A DNA stretch of 64,000 nt from Nyssa sinensis (GCA_008638375.1 VIRR01000507.1:113185-177184); one strand, 5' to 3'; shown: positions 27,610-39,600, counted from the first letter of the stretch. Notes: generated by a model from the letters alone, not told the origin. Numbers and translations are program-made.

Positions 27610-27883
27610 GAATTTGAGATATGTAAAATAAAGACTAGGGTTTGTTATGGTCATGTATTTATAATAAATTAAAATTTTCATTATTATATTAGAGCCACGT
27701 ATTTATTTATATTTTAACTTAGCCTCAACCTAAATTATTTAATTTAATTATATAACCTTTTTTATATTTTTATATTAAATCGTACCACTATCAAGATCCA
27801 ATTTAATTTTCAATAAGTTCATAAAACTAATTTTATTCGAATACATAAAGTATTAAGCCTTAGTAAAAATATGGGTTATTACA
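25150..27883 (-). mobile_element. Reverse-oriented solo LTR-like element, 2.7 kb
   Basis: On the minus strand it begins TGTAATAACCCATATTTTT (at 27883) and ends GGGGTGTGACA (at 25150), typical LTR termini. It has no coding frame and contains a CT microsatellite at 27568-27608. It is followed by TTCCC, the same five bases that precede the adjoining TRIM. The family is not the same as 19333-22247. Confidence 0.6.
27568..27608. repeat. (CT)n microsatellite
   Basis: About 20 uninterrupted CT units inside the reverse LTR-like element. Confidence 0.95.
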
Positions 27884-28604
27884 TTCCCCACCAACGTTCC
27901 TAGGCTCTATGAAAGCCTCTACCATCCTAACTTCAGAACTGGGGGCTTGGTTATTTACACGCTTATTTTCTACATTTTCTAAAGGGCTACTGGTTACTAG
28001 ATTTATCTTTACTTGATTATTTACTTCCTGAGGGTCTATGTGAACTTGACTAGTGCTTGACTGAGCGCCAGAGATAGACATTATCCAAAAAAAAAAAGTT
28101 GGATGATGAAAAAGAAAAAAGGGAAATGACGAAAATATTCAGGAAATGACTACCAAACTTGACCGTGGTCTTGATCAAGAACTAGTATTCTCTGGCACGC
28201 TGGAAATCTCCTCACTAAAACTCTATCTTGCTGATCGAAAACAAATGCCAAAGATCTCTCTTGCGGCTTGAAGTATTCGAAGATTTCGGATGCTCTCTCT
28301 TGATGCTTTGAAGTTCTTAGAATGCCAAAGTATTGAAAGGGGAAACATTGATGCATTTTCCCCTATTTTTATAAAGATCGGACAGGTGTAGACATGGGAG
28401 GCCTTCGCTTCTGAATCGTCGTGACAGTTAGAGTAATGATGGCCTTGTAATTCTAACTAGAAGCTGACACAATAAATATCAAATCAATGGTTGTCTCCTC
28501 ATAATACAAAGTGGCACATTTATGATGGGCATGCGTATAACGGCTCAGAAACCCTAACCTCAATTCTGAGTATGTCACAAAATAGAAGCTCGGGAGGGAG
28601 TAGC

Positions 28605-29063
28605 TGATATATCATAAATTGATAATTATATTCAGAGCATGACACGTGTCTGAGGAGTTCTTCAGGGTACAGATCGGGAAATGTTATTTCATCTTGGTCA
28701 GTCAAGTACGAAGGATTCAGAGATAATGAGTTCAGAACTTGCCACCTGCCTTCCACAAGCTACCGACCTCGGAATAAAGAAACATAATTCAATATGGAAA
28801 CTACAATCTATGGATATCTTTAAATCCCTACTTTTATGACTTCTAATTATACTCAACTTAGGATATCTGCAACGTATAAATAAGTTTCTATGGTACGCTT
28901 TTAATTCATGTTAAATTTTACTCTTGAGTTACTACTTTGATTTATTTACTAACTTTATCATCGGAGCGGCTACCACCGGAGCCTTTCCGATGACCCTCTA
29001 ATTTCAAATTCTTGACAGACAGCAAAGGACAGGAAGCCTTCGGACCAAAAAAGAGCAGCATCA
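28605..29063 (+). repeat. Tat-type element 3' LTR
   Basis: A 459-bp LTR paired with 12875-13322, with many substitutions and small indels. It is followed directly by the target duplication GTTAA. Confidence 0.9.
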
Positions 29064-29068
29064 GTTAA

Positions 29069-30670
29069 CAAAAATTAAAAAATAACTAATTTAAATTAAA
29101 AAATATCAATATGATTTTTCAAAACACAAAATGGGAGACGAATTAATAAATTTATTTAAGCTGATTGAACACTTTATAAAGACCAAGAGCATTGGTACAT
29201 TGCGCGGGGATGGTCCAACATTTTAATCGTGGGATAAATTTTTTTTATTAAATGTTCAATCGTAAATTTAAAAATTAATAAGATATAAAAATTAATATTA
29301 ATTAATAATACTTTTATAAATAAATATATTTATTAATATAAAAGATTATTTCAGTACACGAAACTTTTACAACTATAGTATTTGTAAAAAGTTAGATGTA
29401 GTCGTCTTGTCCGTGCAAGCATCTAGGGAAAAGAAAACTATGTTTAATCATAAATTTTAAAACTAATAGAATATAAAATTTTAATATTAATTAATAACAT
29501 TTTTTATATGTAAATAAGTTTTACGATATAAAATAATTATCCAGTACACGAAATTTCAACCAATGTGGAGTATGGAAAATTTTACATCTCGAGTATGAAA
29601 GATTACTGTTGCAATTTAAACTTATGACTCATAAAATTACAATATAGCAATTTTACTGTTGTGTCAAAATTTACCCTCTTATTGAATAAAAAATATATAT
29701 ATAAATTAAAAAATAATTCTAACCCAAAAAAAAAAAAGAGATTCATAAAAAAAATTTAGACATTACAAAGAAATTGCAAAGAAAAGTAGAAAAATAAATA
29801 AAGGATATTTACCTGAGGATTGAGGGAACATATCTTCCGCCCTTATTTGTTTGCTGACGAAGTCAATCCCAACACTAAAAACCACTGATGCTACGAGTTT
29901 TGAGGAAACTGCTGTAAGAATTGAATTTTAAATGAATAATTATTAAAAAATCTCTCAAAATATATATTAATAAGTTAAAATATTAAAAAATATATTTTAA
30001 TATTAATTTTAAATTTTTTTGGATATTTTTCATTGTATGAACTCAAAGCCAAAAACTGACGTAATAATATTATAATTTTTTAATGTTTAAATTACCCCCA
30101 TTGTAAGTGTTCATATATGGTGGGGTTGGGCCATTTACATTCAGATGTTACTGTAACAAGAGTTGCAAAAGCATTTTGGGGTTGGTTTACAATGAAAATC
30201 TAAAAAATTCCACAAAAAAACACTGTTATCACATTACCTCATTCCCATCCCCAGTGCATTTGTCACCGATCATATGCCTAAGATATTCATCAAATTTTTC
30301 ATGAGAAACCTAAATTAGACAATTTAACATATTGAATATATATATATATATATATAGTTAGTACTGCAAACCTGCAAATTTGTACATATTAAGCCTTTGA
30401 ATATTACTAATTACTGCCTAATTTAGCACCGTAAAAGATTGGCGATTTCTAAATCTCTCTCTCTTAGAATGTCAGATTATGAGTACATTAATCTCATCAG
30501 CTTTCAATAAAATAACAGAACTTTGACACACTTTATTAAAGGAAAACAAGCGGTTTCACCTCTAAATAATTTTAGGATTTTGGACAAAAGTTCGTGAGAG
30601 GAGCTTTTTTTTCTTGTTTCTAATTTCAAACGCTTGCCGCAAGAACAAACACCCCCTAAATAACATCCTC
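29069..30670. other. AT-rich DNA with a diverged 190-bp duplication
   Basis: The block ending CAGTACACGAAA at 29352 recurs, diverged, about 190 bp later at 29542. The rest is AT-rich with poly-A runs. Apart from the exon-like segment at 29813-29911 no gene was recognised. Confidence 0.5.
29813..29911 (-). pseudogene. Exon-like gene fragment, copy 2
   Basis: A 99-bp segment bounded on the minus strand by TTCTTACAG and CCTCAG-GTAAAT. In one frame it encodes AVSSKLVASVVFSVGIDFVS followed by KQIRAEDMFPQSSG with no stop. It resembles the segment at 753-890. It may be one exon of a lost gene or a captured fragment; no neighbouring exon was found. Confidence 0.4.
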
Positions 30671-31262
30671 TATAATGTTTACACAGCTACGAATCTGGCA
30701 TTTCATTCTAAAAGGAAGTATATTTAGTTGCGATATTATTTCATTCTCTCTTGTAAATGATGGGGTATTGTCTCCGGAGAGAATTTATGATAGTGAGAAT
30801 CTAGCACATATATTAACCAAGGTAGTTACTATTGAAAAACTGAAATTGTTTGCAACTTTAGTTAGTCTTCAAGCTTGAAGAAAGAAGACTAGTTGTTGGG
30901 TATTCATTTATGATGAGACATAGAACTTGTGTGTATTAGGTTCCAAGTGGGAGATTGTTGGGTAGTGTGGATCCTAATAAGTATTGAACACCAAATTTTT
31001 TTAGGGTATTTTTGGTATCTCATAATATTTTCATGTTGCTCTAATACTATGTATTTATAGTTGAGAAACCACATCTTTTTGTATTGAAATTTGTAATTCT
31101 TTTCGATCATAATGAAGTTGCAACAGCCATAAACATAACCCTATTTTGAGATGAACCACGTAAATTTTTGTATTGTTGTTTGTGCTTATGATTTTAGATT
31201 CATTTTCTTGTTTCCTTTCGTGTCTTACTGATATTAGTTAGATGATTATATTTCTAACATTC
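30670..31262 (+). mobile_element. 3' end of a Ty1/copia element (pol end and LTR)
   Basis: The frame at 30675-30878 ends LAHILTKVVTIEKLKLFATL then VSLQA and a stop, the usual C terminus of copia pol. It is followed by an LTR from about 30955 (TGTTGGGTAGTGTGG) to TTTCTAACA at about 31262. The rest of the element is missing. The LTR matches the solo LTR at 59271-59594. Confidence 0.75.
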
Positions 31263-32293
31263 ATTTACTTGCAAACAATCATTTGGGTCCAAAACCTAAC
31301 CAAACACATTACTTTTTCAGCTTAACTAAAAATTATAGCCCAAAACCGCAAATCTAGGCTCCGAATGCAATGCCAAACGGGACTTAGTAGCCTTGCTCAC
31401 TCAATGTTTTAGAATCAATACTTCAGAAAAATTCTTCATTACACCTCGATCACTGTACAGTTGAAAAAAAATTCTTCATTACACTTCAATTATTACACCC
31501 TGTAGTCAAATGATATGTCACATGTACAATTATAATGAGTTTATGCATCTATGACATATCATATGACCCTTGAAACCATAATCACAAAAAAAACATGGAA
31601 GATCATCTCCAACACTTGACCCTGAGGGAGGAAGCCAAAGAGCTTGAGGGACAAGTGGCGATTGATGTGTGGAATGGAAGAGTTAGAGAGAAATTGTAAA
31701 TTTTTCATAAAAGTTATAAAAATTGAAAAATTATTATAGCCAATAAAAATCGACATGTCAACCTCATTAAAGTTTACGTTTCTCAAGTTTAATTTATGTC
31801 TCTCAAGTTCTTACCGTCTCGGTTTTTTCATTTATAATTTTTAGTCAAAATTTTAAAATATTTTCAAAAATATAAAAATAGAATGAGCAATCAGATACAG
31901 TTTTTGTTTTAATTTTAAAATAAAAAAATGATAAAAAACAAAAAATTAAAAACAACTACGTTACTTTTCCATACTCTATTTTTAATTTATTTTTTAATCA
32001 TAGAATAATAAAATTGTTGAACCAATAAACAAAAAGATTCATTTTAAATTTCAAGAACATAAAATAATTTCAATATTCTAATTGATTTATTTTTTAAAGA
32101 ACCATTGGCAGAAAACACAAGCATGAACAGTCTCCAAGACATCATCCATCTTCTGTGTTATTCATCAATTATATGATCTCCTAACAAAATCCATCTCGAA
32201 TTCAAATCCACTCGTACTAACCGTTGAATCAATAATGCTCGTGTTTCCGTGTTCACATCCAATCCCAACTTCGGGTAGTATTGCAACAAATAC
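31263..32293. other. Unrecognised non-coding DNA
   Basis: AT-rich with no supported gene. A minus-strand open stretch near 32110-32290 (about 60 codons) could not be assigned. It may be internal sequence of the CACTA element ending at 32980. Confidence 0.4.
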
Positions 32294-32531
32294 TTAGATA
32301 TCTCAGGTTGCTCCAACATCTTATTTATTTAAAAAATGTGTAAAATTTGAATTATTTATGTTACTTTTGGATGAAAAACTAATTAAAAAAAGTTCGAAAT
32401 CCATTATTAATTTAGATATCTCATGTTGCTCCAACATCTTACTTATTTAAAAATTGTGTAAAATTTGAATTATTAATGTTATTTTTGGATGAAAAACTAA
32501 TTAAAAAAAGTTCAAAATCCATTATTAATTG
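32294..32531. repeat. 118-bp tandem duplication
   Basis: TTAGATATCTCA-GTTGCTCC starts at 32294 and again at 32412. The two copies differ at only a few bases, so the duplication is recent relative to the surroundings. Confidence 0.9.
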
Positions 32532-32599
32532 ATCTTGACTAATCAATATAAAATTACTAATACTTAGCTTTCTTTTCCTTAATTCATTGTAATGCCAAA

Positions 32600-32980
32600 A
32601 ATACGGTTAAATGCTTAAATTTCATAAAAATAAATTGAAATAGTGTAATTATTTCTGACATCAAATAACATCGGTAATATATTAATTCCGACTCAAATAA
32701 TGGTCGGAGATAATCTCCATCAAATTTAGTTATTTCTGACTCAAAACATGGTCAGTTATAGTTATGCTATATTATCGACACAGTTTAGAGTCGGTATTAT
32801 TAAAATATTATCAACACAACATATTTGAGTCGGTAATAGTTAATTATTGCCGACGACTTATGGCATCGGAAAAAATTAATTCCAACATTTAATTTGTTTC
32901 CATCGTAAATACTCAATGTAACTAGCGAAACTATAACCGACGGCTAATATGCATCAGAAATAACCTCGTTTCTTGTAGTG
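32600..32980 (-). mobile_element. CACTA transposon terminus
   Basis: Read on the minus strand from 32980 the end is CACTACAAGAAACGAGG, the CACTA-superfamily terminus. Many subterminal repeats follow, variants of TCGGTAAT and ATTGCCGACGACTTATGG, in both orientations across about 380 bp. The opposite terminus was not found in this window, so the element is truncated or its other end has decayed. Confidence 0.75.
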
Positions 32981-33219
32981 ATTGTACTCTATGGAACAAG
33001 TTCTGACCTTTGCTAGAAGGGTACTTAGATGCAACTATTAGAGTCTAATAATATGAGATACTAAATTGATTAATTAGTAGAATTACCAAGTATTAAATCT
33101 TATTTTATTATGATCACTTTAGAAACTAATTAACATCCTTAAAAAAAAAAAAAAGTAGCTACATATTTTGTCAAGTAATAATTTGGCTCATAATTTGTAC
33201 CTATTTGATAGCACAATCT

Positions 33220-33440
33220 AGTTCACATTCAAGATATTGTTCACTTTACCCCAACCCAACGGTACCCTCACCAACTCTGATATTATTTTAGATGCGACCT
33301 AATCCATCTCTGAAGCAATATTGTCCATTTTGGCCTAACTCAACGGTCTCATTATTTTGTCCTACTAGGTTTTAACCTAAAAGAGCCTTCAGTGGGAAGG
33401 GGCAACTCCTTCAACACTCTACTGTCAATGTAAGACAAGA
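33220..33440 (-). mobile_element. Degraded TRIM fragment
   Basis: Two similar stretches, GATATTGTTCAC...CCCAACGG near 33234 and CAATATTGTCCATTTTGGCC near 33322, lie on either side of CTCTGATATTATTTT. The last resembles a reversed initiator-Met primer site. The layout resembles the TRIM at 2495-2944 but both LTR parts are damaged. Confidence 0.45.
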
Positions 33441-33479
33441 TTATGTTACAGTCAATATTCACGGTATCTTATGACCACT

Positions 33480-34870
33480 AGCTGATTTAATTTAGAGTCT
33501 ATTAATGAAATGTCTCTAAAGAAGTTTATCGGTCCTAAAGGATGATAACAAGATATGGATAATGTGGACTAAGAATCTACTTTAGTTGTCAATGCAAATA
33601 GATCAATAAGCTCAAAAAATGACTGACCAAGCTTTGACTAAATATAAAAAGAATCAACATTATGAAAATATTCTCACAAGATTAAACATAAAGTCAAACT
33701 CACGACAACTAAAGCACTCATACCTAAGAAGTCAAGTGAAGATTTTTGTTTTCTTTTATTTTGGGTTTATGAGTGATTTAGGATTGATTGATCAAAACAT
33801 AATACTTCAAAGTATTTAAGTGATTAACTAAAATCAATCAACAAAATGATTTTTCAAAAGCATAACACTATTAGAAACTAAGTTTTAAAAAATTAAGGTA
33901 TTTGCAAAAGATAATACTGAACAAAATAAGTATTGAAGCTAAATTGTTAGATTCAGCCGACTAAATTCTCAATTCAGTCGACTGAACATGTATTTTGTTC
34001 ACAGAGCTCCAACACATTGTCAAATTTAGTCGACCAAATTAAACATTCAATCGACTGAATTACTTAAGTCTTTTTGTCAACAAAATCATATTGGAAGATT
34101 CAGTCGACTGAACCTAAGACTCATTTAACTAAATGACTTTTTACAGAAACAACCTCTACCTTCTAGACAAATTAGTCAAGTTCTTTAGTCAATTAAATTT
34201 TAATTTGATCGACTGAATGATGAACTCAGTCAACTGAATTTGTCAAACTAGCGTTTTTAAATTCAAATTTTAAACAAATTTGAAGGGGAAAATAGCTAGA
34301 TTTAAATCCAAATGGCTATATTCTTTTAAGGCCTATAAATGGATGTTGAAAGCATTTATTGTAATCCTTAACAATCATAAACTTTCTCTTACATTCAAAT
34401 CTTTCTAGTGACTTGAGATCCCATTTATTTTCATATCAAGATCTCAAAATTCTTTAAACTCTTAAATACTTAAGCATTTATTGATCAATCATTAGAGAAT
34501 GAACTTATATTGTACAATTTAACTCTTAAGAAAGTATTATTTGGTAAAACTCTTTGTATCTTTTCATTGAGATGAGATTTGTGGGTAGGTGCTACCTTTG
34601 TGAAGCAAAAAGAGATATTTTGCTAGAAAAAGAGTGAGAAGCTCTTGTTTTAAAAGTTTGACCTCTACCTACAAGGAGATCAAGATAGTGTAAAATCTTA
34701 AGTGAGAATGCTTGAATCGAAGACACGGGAAGTTTTCTAAATCTCGTAAATCGTTGATTCGTTGTGTTTGCTCTTTCTCTCTACTCTTTACGTACTTACG
34801 CATTTTTAACATTTATTTTTAAAGGTCGTAAAATTAACCAATATTTACAAAATATCCTATTCACTCCCTC
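33480..34870 (+). mobile_element. SIRE-like copia LTR with palindrome array
   Basis: Contains six or seven variants of the palindrome TTCAGTCGACTGAA (perfect at 33973-33986, near-perfect around 34050, 34100, 34210) and a leader ending near 34850 with 'ctattcactccctcatttt'. I recall this style of LTR from SIRE-type copia elements. No coding region follows. Ends are approximate. Confidence 0.5.
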
Positions 34871-34930
34871 ATTTTAAGGTAAATATTTGAACAACATAAT
34901 CCACACAAGATCAGGTCTTGAGGCAAATAT

Positions 34931-36196
34931 TGTAACCCCAAAATTTCCTAGATTTTTCAATTGTGTGAGCCAGGTCCAAAAGTGTTGAAATAGCAGTGTT
35001 TAATTTTTGTAAATGAAAAAATTACCCCACATTTTTCAATTTAATCCAGTCTTCCATCACCAAAAAAAAATATTCCAAGAGATTTGAGAGGTTGAAAAAG
35101 AGAGGCACAATGGTTGGGCGGTGGTGACAGCGCTGTCGCTCGGTTGGTGTTAGTGGCCATGGGTAGCTCTCGCGGTTGTAGTGGTGATCTTTGGCTATGA
35201 GTTGGTGGGCGCCGATTCAAGTGGTGGTGGTGGTGACAATGTGGGTGGCACACGGAGGATTTTTCAGTTCCATGGCCATTCATCATTGTCCTGTCTTCCC
35301 TAAATTTGTGGCTAGTATCTGTGAGGTAAATTTATAAGGAGCCGCCCTTCGTCACTTTGTTGGATGAAACCTATCTCGGCATCTAAGTAATGATTTTCCA
35401 GTAGTCCCTATTGTCGATTGCTTGGTCGCCCAAGTCGGTGGCGACTCCATACACTCTCTATTGCAACTAATCGACAAAGAGACTAAAGAAAATCTTACAA
35501 AGTTAGGCCAGAGAAAAAATCAAAACCCACAACCTTTGATTTTAGGGGTAGCAGTGGCGGCAAAGGAAGAGTCATTGGTAAGAGAATGTTGGCATCTTTA
35601 CCAAATCAAGTTGTGCTTAGCAAGATTTATGTTCAGTCGTTGTTCTCTATTGAGACGACCTTATGTTCGGTGAGTTGAGCTCCTAGTTTGTTATCTATTG
35701 GCTGGCTACTTGTTGCAATTGAGTATTTGAAATTTGTTATATGCAATTTATATTGGTATGTGATTTCTTAATATAATATGAGTTTCGGATCCTGTCTTTT
35801 ACATTTGCTAATTGAATATTTCATCATTCAAAAAATTACTTTTTTTTCTTTGCTTCTCTTTTGTCATCTTCCCTTTTTTTTGTTTTGGATAGCTGTGAGA
35901 AAAATAAATAAATAAATAAATGGTTGAATTTTCCAAATGTTATCATTCATTTTCTTTTGGTCTGCTTTTAGTGGTTAACATTAAATCTTTTTGAATGACC
36001 TGTTGGGACATGGATGGTATTCTTTTGGTGGATTTATTACCTTTTTTCCACCAGTGGTGCACATACAATTCCACTACATACCATATCTCTAAAATTGATG
36101 AATGAGTATATAAAATGTATCAGAGCTTATTTCCCATTTCAGGCATTTCTTTAGCTCCCATTTTTAGCGGGTTTAATGCATGTAATGGTCAATATG

Positions 36197-36199
<3 letters not shown>
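34931..36199. other. Possible truncated long LTR, low certainty
   Basis: Starts TGTAACCCCAAAATTTCC, an LTR-like beginning, and has a GC-rich block (35100-35290) with GGTGGTGGTGG runs, like the long solo LTR at 3260-6885. No matching 3' end or target duplication was confirmed. No gene was recognised. Confidence 0.3.

Positions 36200-36240
<41 letters not shown>
36200..36240. repeat. (TA)n microsatellite
   Basis: About 20 uninterrupted TA units. Confidence 0.95.
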
Positions 36241-36244
<4 letters not shown>

Positions 36245-36435
36245 CAGTGTGTGTTAGATTTATTGCCAACCAAGTGCAGTGAGGTTCTACCATAAAATTG
36301 ATTGTGTTTGGTTATTTTTGGCCAATAGAGAAATTTTGGACGCTGCATTTTTAGATAGAGAATTTTTTGATAAAGGTGTTTCATATGTAATATTGATCTT
36401 GTTTAATAAATCTCAATTTTTAGAATCCAAATATT

Positions 36436-36630
36436 GGCTCTATTTAGATAGTGATTCAAAAATGATTTTTTAAAATCTATTTTAAAATTGTATTTCTGAA
36501 TATTGTAATTGATTTTCTGAAAAGTTTGAAAATGCGTTTAGATATGATAATTTGAAATCAATCTCAGAATTAAAAAATTTTGAAATATGTTTAGATATGA
36601 TTCCAATTATTAAAAATAATTAAATAGGCA
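36436..36630. mobile_element. MITE-like fragment
   Basis: GGCTCTATTTAGATAGTGATTC and the following AT-rich text resemble the start of the Tourist-like MITE at 1610-1817. No right terminal repeat or flanking duplication was seen. Confidence 0.4.
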
Positions 36631-36639
36631 TAAATTAAG

Positions 36640-39600
36640 AAATGATCAAAATTACTTATAAAAAAAACGACATGATCAAAATTGACGGACAATGATCAAA
36701 TCAATGTATCACACCCCAACAACACATCACAAGGAAATAGCCCAATCAACTAAAAGCCCTCACCCAGATGTTCTTGCTTGCTCAAATGTTTATTTTTGAC
36801 CTTAAGTCATTGTTAAGGAAGTAGAACCTTAGATTTTATCGAGCAATTTGTTTCACGATAATCAAGGATAGCCACAACATATGATGAGTGGTGCAAAAAA
36901 GTATTTTGATCTTTTGTATAGTTGTTGACATATGTGGAATTAGTTGTCCCACTTAGAGGTAGTTGCCCTGTATTGAGGAGGACAGAGGTGAAGTAGACTA
37001 TGCTTAGGATTTGAGTTCTATGAAAATTTTCTTGAGGGATTTCTCATTTCGTCTTGAGAAATCTGTAAGTGATTTTGTAAGTACAATTCTAACCTATTGA
37101 CAAATTGAAAGAGACATACTTTAGTTTTGATTATTACTATTGAATTAGTACGGGAAAGAGAGATATTTTTGTAGAGTTTCCTATTTGAGCATAATTGAGA
37201 TTTTGATATGCACTGTGTTATGTACAAGATTGTTTTTACAACTCATATAAATAATCAAATTATTAGAGCAACTTAGTATTTCGCTCATATGGATGGTCAA
37301 ATCGTTAAAGCATATTAGTGCTTTGCTCATATCAATTGTCATATTATTAAAGCATCTTAGTGTTTTTCTCCTATGAATGGTCAAATTATGAAAGCAATTT
37401 AGTGTTTACTCATCAGACTATAGCTAATTGGGTTCTTTAATATCTAAGTGATATCAGAATATATGGTTGGTCATCGCAATTGAGGTAATAGTTTGGTTAT
37501 GAAGATCCTTGTAGCGCCTTGACATAGTACCATGTAAACAGTATGATATGTTCATCAACTATAATTGTATGACAGTTCTAGCATATACAAGTATTGCATT
37601 CAAAGCAACTTTATTCCATATTGTTAACAAGCTCTAAAAACTTGAGGGATATAAGTACAGGTGATGCATTTCTCTTTTGGTGGTGTATTTTGGACATAGG
37701 GTCCAAAAGGACTAAACCATGCAGACTCGCCACTAGGTTGAAAACTTAGGCTCACTAGTGGGCTGGTAGACCAATCAGAGTAATATGAGAACCTAACATA
37801 TTGGTAATAGATTTCATTACATACGGTTGAGATAGAGTTATGCAAAGAGATGTGTTAGATGATTTGGTTAACTTTAGATTTGATGCATTGAACACCATGT
37901 GACATTGTTTCAATGTTATATGATGTTGTGTTCATATTAAGATGATTATTTAATGTTTTGAATATACATGAAAAATGTTTGATTGGCTCTCTCATATGAG
38001 TAATCGCCTTGGCACTTGGATAACGAGCAATATGAGACATTAAATTTTTAGCTAGTGAGAGAATTCATCTTTATCATTTATGTCACTTTAACAGGGTCAA
38101 GATGAGATTTTTTTTTTAAAATCAAATATGAAAGTTGACCACATGTCTCATGTAACTTGATGTAAGGTGGATGGGAATCTTCAAAAAGGCACTAGAAGAG
38201 TGACTGGGTTGAAGTGTTCGAGTTAGGTGCTGGATAACAACTTGACTAAGATTCGTACGATATTTATTCCTATTTTTATGAGATTGAGATTGACATGCTC
38301 AATTGAGTGAGAGTTATGTCATAGCATATATTATATATTGTATGTGCTTATGTGTAACCTTTAATAAAGAGAGTGACTGAATGTATCACAACTTCATCAC
38401 TGTATGAGTTATAAGAACCACTTTGAGTTTTACTGTGCCCTTTGTGACCTAGGACTATATTATAAAAAGAGGGTTTGATGTTGCTACTTTAGTATGTACC
38501 TAAAAGATCATGTTTGATACGGTTCGGCAGGACATGTCTAAGAAAGCAGTTAAGTTTGATTGGATTAATATGAGTTATTAGGGGAGATGGTTCCATAATA
38601 CACCATTGTATTGTGACTCATAGTTTAGGCGATCTGTCGGTTTATGTGTTTATTGACATGATCATGAGTACAAGACAAATTTGAGGGTTCTAACACCGCG
38701 ATGAGATTAGTTCTCGTGAGGGATAACAAAAGTCGAATATAGTGTAACAGAATAATCTAAGGCATAGATGAGATCATTTGTTTGTTTGTAATGAGGTACT
38801 ATGTTAATGTGATGGTAGCTTAATATAGTACTCCTACCCTAATCTTTTTCGTCCAGTCACACAATCCATTTCTTGTGTGTGGAATGGTGATGTATAAAAC
38901 TTAGCACTCACCCTAGTTGGATGAGTGGAAGATGTTGGATATTAGACTGGATTTAGACCTGAACCCACATATAATGGAGAATTCACATAATGTGTGGAGA
39001 GTTAGATACGAGTATGACTCTTATCAAGATAAGTAAGAAGTTTAATTTTGAATTCAACAACTACTCATCATATATCTCTATATGAGTGTGGTTACAGGAA
39101 TGATGAGATACAATTTATTCGTAAACTCTCTTGGCTCTTAATCAACTGCACTTTTTGAGATTCTTTTCGAGATAACCATCGACATATTTCTGGACTTGGA
39201 TTGTAAAATTATGTAAGCGACTCTAATAATTGTGCTATAAATGAGGAGATCTTTTTATATTTTCGCGAATCTAGATTACAAGAGATAACCTGCATTACCA
39301 TTCGATTATTATATTGTTTTTCTTGGATGAGGAATTAAACCCAAGTAAGAGGATAGGCCTTGACAAAATGGTGAAGTTGTTACACTATAACCTATAGATC
39401 ACATATTCAAATTGCAAAAACAAACTCTCTTTTTTTTTAGGGATAAAATTTTGTACATCTAAACTTCCTAGGACCCTTGTAGCTTCAAAAACAACCCCTC
39501 TTACGAAAGATAAAGTTGCGTACATCTAACTCTTCTCAATCTCAGTAGTAATAAAAACCACGTAGACTAAATTAGTCTCTTTTTTATTTTTATTTTTTTG

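Larger units (their letters stand above)
22973..28081 (-). pseudogene. Antisense ORF of the Tat-type element (putative Transposase_28)
   Basis: Read on the minus strand from 28081 (MSISGAQSSTSQVHIDPQEV), it is interrupted at the TTCCC site by a 3.2-kb insertion (24718-27883) and resumes below 24712. A region at about 24430-24590 reads FEIGVQFLLHPFIRKFFSW, then LNINSWRYLL. This resembles the family Pfam calls 'putative gypsy type transposon' (PF04195), known from antisense ORFs of Tat-type elements. A coiled-coil-like tail (AEEKLKEAVNSYSILEFGRD) lies at 23222-23404 and the frame ends at 22973. Several in-frame stops are present. Its role is unknown; the family assignment is from memory, not a search. 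Confidence 0.65.
12875..29063 (+). mobile_element. Ty3/gypsy Tat-type retrotransposon, TSD GTTAA
   Basis: LTRs at 12875-13322 and 28605-29063 begin TG and end ATCA. GTTAA is repeated exactly outside them (12870-12874 and 29064-29068). A primer-site-like TGACACCGTCTGTGGGAA follows the 5' LTR, close to the TGGCGCCG type usual in Tat elements. The 3' LTR is preceded by a purine tract (GAAGCTCGGGAGGGAGTAGC). Gag-pol is followed by a 63-bp tandem repeat and an antisense ORF. Without its two nested insertions the element would be about 10 kb. LTRs are strongly diverged, so it is old. Confidence 0.92.

Noticed and set aside
28150..28756. Two minus-strand frames beside the 3' LTR of the Tat-type element
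   Set aside because: One lies in the untranslated stretch upstream of the antisense ORF start and the other overlaps the LTR; neither shows a domain.
35041..35286. His-rich minus-strand frame
   Set aside because: The His run comes from GGTGGT repeats; the block looks like a GC-rich LTR segment rather than a gene.
34931..36195. A complete LTR with AATAT duplication
   Set aside because: AATAT follows 36190, but the preceding bases do not end in CA and the region is AT-rich, so the match may be chance.
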